Positions 13,783-19,227 of a stretch of 19,227 nt of DNA are shown here, piece by piece. Origin of the DNA: an uncultured Eubacteriales bacterium (lineage in GTDB: Bacteria > Bacillota > Clostridia > Lachnospirales > CAG-274); assembly GCA_902496345.1 (NCBI GenBank), contig CABVAP010000032.1, positions 1 to 19,227 on the forward strand. Direction: 5' to 3'. Every line of letters begins with the position of its first letter. The first letter of the stretch is position 1. The notes beneath the pieces were generated by a model. That model was not told where the DNA came from. It ran no database searches and saw only the letters and a program-made list of their open reading frames with translations. Made by a program: the position numbers and the translations under genes.

Positions 13783-15006
13783 TTATGAACGGTAATCTCC
13801 GTTTATTTTAACATAGTCATAAGTTAAGTCACAGCCCCAAGCAGTTGCTGTTTCTGAACCCTCTGCTAATTTTATATCAATAAATATATCTGTTTCTTTA
13901 AGGATTTTTGCAGCTTTATCTTCATCAAATACAATAGGTGTTCCGTTATCCATTAAAAGTATTTCGCCTGCTTTACTACGGAACACGATAGTAACACCTG
14001 ATGGATTAAATTCAGCACCAGAGTAACCCATAGCACAAAGAACACGACCCCAGTTTGCGTCTGCTCCGAAAAGTGCAGCTTTGAAAAGATTTGATGAAAC
14101 AACAGAGTTTACAAGTTTTCTTGCAGAGTCTTTTGTTTTAACCCCTGTTGCTGTTACTTCCATTAATTTAGTTGCACCCTCGCCATCTCTTGCACAGTTC
14201 ATAGCAAGAGTTTTGTTTATATGGAAAAGTGCTTTTTTAAATTCTTCATAGTCAGCATTTTCTTCTGTTATTTCGTCATTTCCAGCAAGTCCGTTTGCAA
14301 GAACTAAAACAGTGTCATTTGTACTTGTATCGCCATCTACACAAATCATATTGAAAGTATCAACAACACATTCAGAAAGGGCTTTATCAAGCATATCTTT
14401 TGAGATATTTGCGTCTGTTGTTATAAAGCAAAGCATTGTTGCCATATTTGGGTTTATCATTCCTGAACCCTTTGCCATACCACCGATTGTAACTTTTTTG
14501 CCTGAAAGCTCAACTTCAACACATACAGTTTTGGCAAATGTATCTGTTGTCATAATTGCCTCTGATGCAAGAACACCACTTTCAAATGTATCAGAAAGAA
14601 GTGGAAAAGTTTCTTTAACACCATTTGTTAAAGTTTCCATAGGTAAGTTTACACCAATTACACCAGTTGAACAAACAAGAACGTTTTCTTTTTTACAGTT
14701 AGCAAGTTCAGCAAAAACTTCAGCAGTTGTTTCAGCGTCTTTCATACCCTGTGTTCCTGTACAAGCGTTTGCATTACCACTATTTATAACAATACCTGTT
14801 ATTTTATCTTTTTGTTTTTTTACTCTTTCAATGTCCCATAAAACCGGTGCAGCTTTTACTACATTTTGAGTAAAACAGCCAGACGCAACGGCAGGTGTTT
14901 CACTTAAAATAAGTGCAAGGTCTTTTCTTTCTCTTTTTAAACCAACAAATTTACCAATAGCTTTAAATCCTTTGGCACTTGTTACATTACCGTCTATTAT
15001 ATTCAT
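13783..15006 (-). CDS. argJ: Bifunctional glutamate N-acetyltransferase / ornithine acetyltransferase
   Basis: Transfers the acetyl group from N-acetylornithine to glutamate, closing the cyclic pathway; many members also use acetyl-CoA, so no separate argA is needed. The 407-aa precursor cleaves itself: the site is in KGSGMINPNMATMLCF, between Ala189 and Thr190, with Thr190 as the new N-terminal nucleophile. The oxyanion-type CSTGVIG (about 112-118) and the beta-chain ending CDLTYDYVKINGDYRS are typical. Shine-Dalgarno AAGGAG precedes ATG 15006. It starts 29 bases after argC, second gene of the operon. Confidence 0.98.
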   Translation of the reverse strand: MNIIDGNVTSAKGFKAIGKFVGLKRERKDLALILSETPAVASGCFTQNVVKAAPVLWDIERVKKQKDKITGIVINSGNANACTGTQGMKDAETTAEVFAELANCKKENVLVCSTGVIGVNLPMETLTNGVKETFPLLSDTFESGVLASEAIMTTDTFAKTVCVEVELSGKKVTIGGMAKGSGMINPNMATMLCFITTDANISKDMLDKALSECVVDTFNMICVDGDTSTNDTVLVLANGLAGNDEITEENADYEEFKKALFHINKTLAMNCARDGEGATKLMEVTATGVKTKDSARKLVNSVVSSNLFKAALFGADANWGRVLCAMGYSGAEFNPSGVTIVFRSKAGEILLMDNGTPIVFDEDKAAKILKETDIFIDIKLAEGSETATAWGCDLTYDYVKINGDYRS

Positions 15007-15035
15007 AAAAAATTACTCCTTTATTTCATAAAATA

Positions 15036-16076
15036 TTAAATTGGGAATATAGCTGGGTGGTCAAGACCAGTTTTTTCATCAAGGTTAAATAATATATTCA
15101 TATTTTGAACAGCCTGTCCGGCAGCACCCTTGAAAAGATTATCAATTGCACCGTTTACTATAATTCTGTTTGTTCTTTTATCTATGGCAAATCCGATGTC
15201 ACAGAAATTAGAACCTTTAACCCATTTTGTTTCTGGGAATACTCCCTCTTTTGTAAGTCTTACAAAGTACTCATCTTTGTAATATTTTTCGTAAATTGCT
15301 TTTATATCAGCATAAGTATATGTACCGTTTAATGTTGCATAACAAGTTGCAAGAATACCTCTATTCATTGGTGTTAAATGAGGAGTAAAAGATAAAACGA
15401 TTTTTTCACCAGCTGCATAAGAAAGCTGTTCTTCGATTTCTGGAGTATGACGATGAGAAGCAACTTTATATGCCTTTATAGACTCATTTACTTCGTCATA
15501 GTGTGTTCCCAAAGAAACACCTCTACCAGCACCTGTTACGCCTGATTTAGCATCAATAACGATTGTTTTAAGGTCAATAACTTTTTCTTTAACAAGAGGG
15601 TAAAGAGAAAGGATTGAACAAGTTGTATAACAACCTGGGTTTGCAATGATTCTTTTGCCTTTGATTTTATCTCTGTTTATTTCGCAAAGACCATAAACAG
15701 CCTCTGGAAGAATATCCTTTGCCTCGTGAGCTGTTTTATACCATTGTTCGTAAACATCAACGTCTTGTAAACGGAAATCAGCACCAAGGTCAATTATTTT
15801 TGTATTTTGTAAAATTTCTTCTGTAACTTTTTTACTAGCAACACCGTGAGGAAGTGCAAGGAAAATTACATCACAATCTTTTGCCATTTGTGAAATATTT
15901 TCTTCTTCACAAACTTTTTCAATGTGTCTAAAGTTTTCGTATATGTCATTATAATTTTGACCTTTGTAACTTTGAGATGTTATTATAGAAACCTCTGCTT
16001 GAGGGTGATTTGTTAAAATTCTTACAAGTTCGCTACCAGCGTATCCAGTAGCACCAATTATACCAGCTTTAATCAT
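15036..16076 (-). CDS. argC: N-acetyl-gamma-glutamyl-phosphate reductase
   Basis: NADPH-dependent reductase that converts N-acetylglutamyl phosphate to the semialdehyde. From ATG 16076 it has 346 aa: the nucleotide-binding GIIGATGYAGSELVR lies at residues 5-19, the catalytic Cys149 is in ANPGCYTTC, and VASHRHTPEIEEQL and SFTPHLTPMNRGI follow. The frame is open to an ATG at 16127, but that extension is not conserved in the family and includes the promoter -10. GGAGG at 16085-16089 places the start at 16076. First gene of argCJBD. Confidence 0.97.
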   Translation of the reverse strand: MIKAGIIGATGYAGSELVRILTNHPQAEVSIITSQSYKGQNYNDIYENFRHIEKVCEEENISQMAKDCDVIFLALPHGVASKKVTEEILQNTKIIDLGADFRLQDVDVYEQWYKTAHEAKDILPEAVYGLCEINRDKIKGKRIIANPGCYTTCSILSLYPLVKEKVIDLKTIVIDAKSGVTGAGRGVSLGTHYDEVNESIKAYKVASHRHTPEIEEQLSYAAGEKIVLSFTPHLTPMNRGILATCYATLNGTYTYADIKAIYEKYYKDEYFVRLTKEGVFPETKWVKGSNFCDIGFAIDKRTNRIIVNGAIDNLFKGAAGQAVQNMNILFNLDEKTGLDHPAIFPI

Positions 16077-16110
16077 TTTAAATTCCTCCAATAAATAGTT
16101 AAGGATACAA

Positions 16111-16147
16111 CAATTATAATTATACAAATTTTTGGGAATTTATGCAA
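16111..16147 (-). promoter_or_regulatory. argC promoter with overlapping TTGTATA-type operator candidate
   Basis: On the minus strand, TATAAT (16124-16119) lies 17 bases from TTGCAT (16147-16142), a good -10 with a fair -35. The -10 is embedded in TTGTATAATTATAATTG (16127-16111), an AT-rich imperfect dyad of the size and composition of ArgR/AhrC boxes in Gram-positives. Repression of the operon by ArgR plus arginine is the likely control, inferred and not proven; argR is not in the window. Confidence 0.5.
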
Positions 16148-16252
16148 GAGTAAATTTATATAAATAAATTTGACTATGTATATAAAAATTAGTTAATATT
16201 TTAGGAAATTGGGGCAATACGAGTTATTATCAGCTTTTTTATGGGTTGAATA

Positions 16253-16295
16253 TTTATACATAAATTTATGTATAAAATATGTATAAATGTATAAA
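16253..16295. promoter_or_regulatory. Perfect 24-bp palindrome plus repeated ATGTATAAA half-sites
   Basis: TTTATACATAAA (16253-16264) is followed at once by its exact reverse complement TTTATGTATAAA (16265-16276). The half-site ATGTATAAA then repeats in direct orientation: 16268-16276, 16279-16287 and 16287-16295. It lies 177 bases from argC and about 140 from the transporter gene, so it could serve either. It looks like a multi-site operator (ArgR-like or a transporter regulator). The rest of 16148-16434 is AT-rich without a gene. Confidence 0.55.
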
Positions 16296-16356
16296 GCGAT
16301 TTTTATAGGGTTTTTGCTAGACAAATATATAAAAAGTTGGTAGAATTAATATGTTG

Positions 16357-16362
16357 TATAAT
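16357..16362 (+). promoter_or_regulatory. Candidate -10 for the transporter gene
   Basis: A perfect TATAAT lies 72 bases before ATG 16435, downstream of the palindromic operator candidate. No convincing -35 is seen at 16-18 bases, so it may need an activator. Confidence 0.35.
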
Positions 16363-16375
16363 TTTTTTAAAAGGC

Positions 16376-16408
16376 TTTCGGTTTATTAATAGCCGAAAAT
16401 ATTTTTTG
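16376..16408 (+). terminator. Leader hairpin with T-run before the transporter (attenuator-like)
   Basis: TTTCGG (16376-16381) and CCGAAA (16393-16398) form a 6-bp stem with an 11-base loop, followed by AT and six T. It lies between the -10 candidate and the start codon, so it may act as an attenuator. A short stem; moderate to low confidence. Confidence 0.35.
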
Positions 16409-16434
16409 CTATTTTATCTAGAAAGAGAGGAACT

Positions 16435-17799
16435 ATGGAAAGAGAAAATTTTGGAAGCAGAATAGGTTTTTTGCTTATTAGTGCCGGTTGTGCAATCGGA
16501 ATAGGCAATATATGGAGGTTTCCGTATGTAGTTGGGAAATATGGTGGAGGAATTTTTGTTTTAATTTATATATTCTTTCTCATTATGCTCGGTATCCCGG
16601 TTTTAACTATGGAATTTTCCGTTGGTAGGGCAGGAAAGAAAAGTATTGTTAAAGCTTTTGACGTACTCCAAAGAAAAGACGGAAAGTGGCATTATTTAGG
16701 CAAGTTTTTGTCACTTGGTAATTACGTTCTTATGATGTTTTATACAGTCGTTTCTGGCTGGATGTTATACTACTTTTTCAGCTTTTTAACAGGTAGTATG
16801 GACGGACTTGATAAAGGTGGCGTTGACGCATATTTAGGTGGACTTATGGGAAGCCCTGACGTTATGTTTTTCTGGACAGTTGTTGCGATTGCTATCGGTA
16901 TGCTTATCTGTTCATTAGGTCTTAAAAAAGGCGTTGAGAAGATAACGAAAAATATGATGGTTGTGTTGTTGGCGATTTTGATAATTCTTGCTGTTAAAAG
17001 TGTATTTTTCTCTGAGGGAGCAAGTGAGGGTGTTAAGTATTATCTTATACCTGACTTTGATAAACTTAGTGAAATAGGAATTTTTGAAATAATATCAGCA
17101 GCGATAAGTCAAGCGTTTTTTACTCTTGGACTTGGAATTGGTAGTATGATGATATTTGGAAGTTACATAGCAAAAGATAGAAGCCTTTTAGGCGAAAGCT
17201 TAAACATAGCAGTAATCGATACATTTGTTGCGATAATAGCAGGTCTTATAATTTTCCCTGCTTGTTTCTCTTTTGGTATTGAACCTGATAGTGGTCCAAG
17301 CCTTGTTTTTGAAACATTACCTAACGTATTTAACTCAATGCCTTTAGGTAGATTATGGGGAACTTTATTTTTCTTGCTTATGAGTTTTGCGTCACTTTCA
17401 ACAGTAATTGCTGTTTTCGAAAACATAATAGCTTGTACAATGGACGCAAGTGGAACTAGCCGAAAAAAAGCTTGTCTTATAAATTTAATTATCATTATTT
17501 TGGCAAGTTTGCCTTGTGTTTTAGGGTTTAATGTTTTGAGCGACTTTATGCCATTTGGTGACGGAACAAATGTTTTAGACCTTGAGGATTATATAGTAAG
17601 TAATGTGCTTGTTCCTTTGGGTTCGCTTGTTCTTGTTATGTTCTGTACAAGAAGAAACGGCTGGGGATTTGAAAGTTATTTAAAAGAATGTAACTCTGGT
17701 AAAGGTGTAAAAATGCCAAGAGCTGTAAGGTTCTACTGCTTTTACATTTTACCGATAATAATATTTGCGATATTCGTAAGAGGAATTTTTAGATTATAG
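16435..17799 (+). CDS. Sodium-dependent transporter, NSS (neurotransmitter:sodium symporter) family
   Basis: LeuT/MhsT-like sodium-coupled amino-acid uptake permease in the cytoplasmic membrane. The 454 aa form about 11 membrane segments. TM1 bears the family signature SAGCAIGIGNIWRFPYVVGKYGGG (about residues 17-40), whose unwound middle binds sodium and substrate, and IPVLTMEFSVGRAGKKS follows. TM6-8 include SQAFFTLGLGIGSMMIFGSYI and LLMSFASLSTVIAVFENIIA with the sodium-site residues usual in bacterial members. AGAGAGG upstream of ATG 16435 supports the start. Substrate cannot be read from the sequence; hydrophobic amino acids are commonest. It is divergent from the arginine operon and shares an intergenic region with it, which hints at, but does not show, arginine-linked control. 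Confidence 0.95.
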   Translation: MERENFGSRIGFLLISAGCAIGIGNIWRFPYVVGKYGGGIFVLIYIFFLIMLGIPVLTMEFSVGRAGKKSIVKAFDVLQRKDGKWHYLGKFLSLGNYVLMMFYTVVSGWMLYYFFSFLTGSMDGLDKGGVDAYLGGLMGSPDVMFFWTVVAIAIGMLICSLGLKKGVEKITKNMMVVLLAILIILAVKSVFFSEGASEGVKYYLIPDFDKLSEIGIFEIISAAISQAFFTLGLGIGSMMIFGSYIAKDRSLLGESLNIAVIDTFVAIIAGLIIFPACFSFGIEPDSGPSLVFETLPNVFNSMPLGRLWGTLFFLLMSFASLSTVIAVFENIIACTMDASGTSRKKACLINLIIIILASLPCVLGFNVLSDFMPFGDGTNVLDLEDYIVSNVLVPLGSLVLVMFCTRRNGWGFESYLKECNSGKGVKMPRAVRFYCFYILPIIIFAIFVRGIFRL

Positions 17800-17869
17800 T
17801 TACGACAAAGTTTTTTACCTGTAAATGGTGAAAGAGTTTAAAACATAATCTTATGTTTTTAGATTTTAA

Positions 17870-17907
17870 AAGCCCGTGGAGCAAAGCTCCACGGGCTTAG
17901 ATTTTTT
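17870..17907. terminator. Strong bidirectional terminator
   Basis: A perfect 13-bp stem AAGCCCGTGGAGC (17870-17882) / GCTCCACGGGCTT (17886-17898) with an AAA loop, followed by AGATTTTTTT. It ends the transporter transcript and, read backwards, can serve the convergent aminopeptidase gene. Confidence 0.93.
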
Positions 17908-17914
17908 TATTCTA

Positions 17915-19027
17915 TTATTCTAGATTTTCAGGATTTAAACACTCAAGTTCAGGGATAAGGAAAATACCGTTTTTACGAATTAAAACATCGTCAAAATAGA
18001 TTTCGCCCCCACCATAGTCTTCTGTTTGAATAAGAACCAAATCCCAATGTATCGCACTTCTGTTGCCGTTATCGGCATCATCATAAGCGTTACCAGGGGT
18101 AAAGTGTATGCTACCTCTGATTTTTTCGTCAAAGAGAATGTTCTTCATAGGTTTTGTGATATATGGGTTTACACCTATAGCAAATTCACCAACGTATCTT
18201 GCACCTTCGTCTGTGTCAAATACTTTTGTTGCTCTTTCTTTGTCGCTTGCTTCTATCTCGATAATTTTACCGTCTTTAAAAGTAAGCTTGATGTTGTCAT
18301 ATCCCATACCTTGGTATACTGTTGGTGTGTTGTAAGCAATAACACCGTTTACGCTGTTTTTAACGGGTGCTGTGTACACTTCACCGTCTGGTATGTTCAT
18401 TTCACCTGCACATTTGATAGCAGGAATATCTTTTATTGAGAAAGTAATGTCGGTTCCGTTACCCTTAATATGAACTTTGTCTGTTTTGTTCATTAAATCA
18501 ACAAGAGAATCCATAGCATCACTCATTTTTTTATAATCAAGGTTACAAACCTTGTAATAAAAATCTTCAAAGGCCTCCAAACTCGTGCCCGCAGATTGTG
18601 CAAGACTGTCATTAGGGTATCTTAACACAACCCACTTCTTGTGTAGGCGTATATCGTGGTGTACCTTTTTAGAGTAAATTTTTTCGAAAATATCCATTTT
18701 TTCAGATGGAACGTCTGAAAGTTCAGCTGTGTTTGCATTGGCACCAATACCGATGTATGCGTCCATTTGTTCCATTTTCATTGCGTCAACCTTTGCAAGA
18801 AGTTCGTATTGCTCTTCTGTTGCACCCATAAGAAGTTCACGCTCGATAGAGTTTGAACGAATATCAACAAAAGGAACACCACCAACTTTGTAAACTTCTT
18901 TTACGATAGCTTTAACAAGTGGCATATCTGTAAGACCGTTAGATGAAATAAGAATTTTTTCACCCTTTTTAAGACGGCAAGAGTAGTTTACAAGGTTTTT
19001 CGCAAGTTGTTCATTTCTTGGGTCCAT
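17915..19027 (-). CDS. Aminopeptidase, M29 (thermophilic aminopeptidase) family
   Basis: Cytosolic dinuclear-metal aminopeptidase of the AmpS/PepS type that removes N-terminal residues from peptides. At 370 aa it is slightly shorter than the usual ~400-410. All expected metal-site signatures are visible: NIPDGEVYTAP (Glu216), GEFAIGVNP (Glu281), GSIHFTPGNAY (His308, Tyr315), AIHWDLV (His327, Asp329), and the closing EDYGGGEIYFDD. The start is ATG 19027 with AAAGGTGAT just upstream. It stands alone on the minus strand, converging with the transporter. A role in recycling peptides or amino acids next to an amino-acid permease is sensible, but no shared regulation is seen. Confidence 0.95.
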   Translation of the reverse strand: MDPRNEQLAKNLVNYSCRLKKGEKILISSNGLTDMPLVKAIVKEVYKVGGVPFVDIRSNSIERELLMGATEEQYELLAKVDAMKMEQMDAYIGIGANANTAELSDVPSEKMDIFEKIYSKKVHHDIRLHKKWVVLRYPNDSLAQSAGTSLEAFEDFYYKVCNLDYKKMSDAMDSLVDLMNKTDKVHIKGNGTDITFSIKDIPAIKCAGEMNIPDGEVYTAPVKNSVNGVIAYNTPTVYQGMGYDNIKLTFKDGKIIEIEASDKERATKVFDTDEGARYVGEFAIGVNPYITKPMKNILFDEKIRGSIHFTPGNAYDDADNGNRSAIHWDLVLIQTEDYGGGEIYFDDVLIRKNGIFLIPELECLNPENLE

Positions 19028-19124
19028 ATTATCACCTTTCTAAAAGTTTTATTGTAAGACTTAATCAGAAATAGATGTGATTATCTATAAATTTTACGTT
19101 TCCAAAAAAGTCTATTATACTTTC

Positions 19125-19181
19125 AGGCTGTCGATAAAGTCGACAGCCTTGCAAAAACTCAACGATTTTTTACAAATTAAA
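19125..19181 (+). repeat. Dispersed two-hairpin intergenic repeat, copy 2
   Basis: AGGCTGTCGA (19125-19134) / TCGACAGCCT (19140-19149), then TTGCAAAAACTC / GATTTTTTACAA, which is the second hairpin of copy 1 with two stem mismatches. Identity with 3770-3826 is 54 of 57. It has only one ATTAA unit and then diverges. It lies upstream of the divergent aminopeptidase gene. The remaining bases to 19227 show no gene. Confidence 0.85.
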
Positions 19182-19227
19182 TTTTATTCCAAAATTTTCG
19201 TTCGCTAATTTCTTAAAAAAATGCAAT

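Noticed and set aside
14312..14869. 185-codon open frame opposite argJ
   Set aside because: It is antisense to a certain gene, and its serine/threonine/valine-rich translation is typical of a shadow frame.
16077..16127. Longer argC start at 16127
   Set aside because: The extension is not family-like, contains the predicted promoter -10 and bypasses the clear GGAGG serving ATG 16076.

Overview
The window is AT-rich, with strong Shine-Dalgarno sites (GGAGG-type), dense gene packing and Firmicute-type gene order, so it most likely comes from a low-GC Clostridia chromosome (a Lachnospirales-like anaerobe is a guess, not shown by the sequence). The block mnmG - rsmG - noc-like parB - soj - parB is the classic origin-proximal segment of Firmicute chromosomes. 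All genes from 106 to 7875 are on the + strand.

Origin/partition region (1-7917): mnmG (tRNA wobble U34 modification) is followed by a 460-base gene-free stretch holding a long-loop hairpin and a cluster of six DnaA-box-like 9-mers in very AT-rich DNA. Then come an unrecognised 177-aa ORF overlapping rsmG (16S rRNA methyltransferase), a terminator inside the rsmG end, a repeat element (two hairpins plus six ATTAA units), a divergent ParB/Noc-like gene, a small TM2-like membrane protein, an array of five parS sites at 39-41-bp spacing, soj (ParA), canonical parB and a DUF4446 membrane protein with a good terminator. Together these would capture the origin region (ParB on parS, moved by Soj); the second ParB and its membrane neighbour may form a nucleoid-occlusion or membrane-tethering branch.

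Middle region (8063-11543): a minus-strand, membrane-anchored alpha/beta-hydrolase-fold protein in which all three catalytic-triad positions appear substituted, a divergent argS (arginyl-tRNA synthetase, no T-box), and a small unrecognised membrane protein with a KNKNK tail.

Arginine operon (16076 down to 11577, minus strand): argC-argJ-argB-argD. The encoded enzymes make N-acetylornithine from N-acetylglutamate, with ArgJ recycling the acetyl group to yield ornithine. A structured gap separates argB from argD. Upstream of argC lies an AT-rich intergenic region with a promoter, an overlapping TTGTATA-type operator candidate and a perfect 24-bp palindrome.

Right end (16435-19227): a sodium:neurotransmitter-symporter-family amino-acid transporter (+), a strong bidirectional terminator, an M29 aminopeptidase (-), and a second copy of the dispersed repeat seen in front of the noc-like gene.
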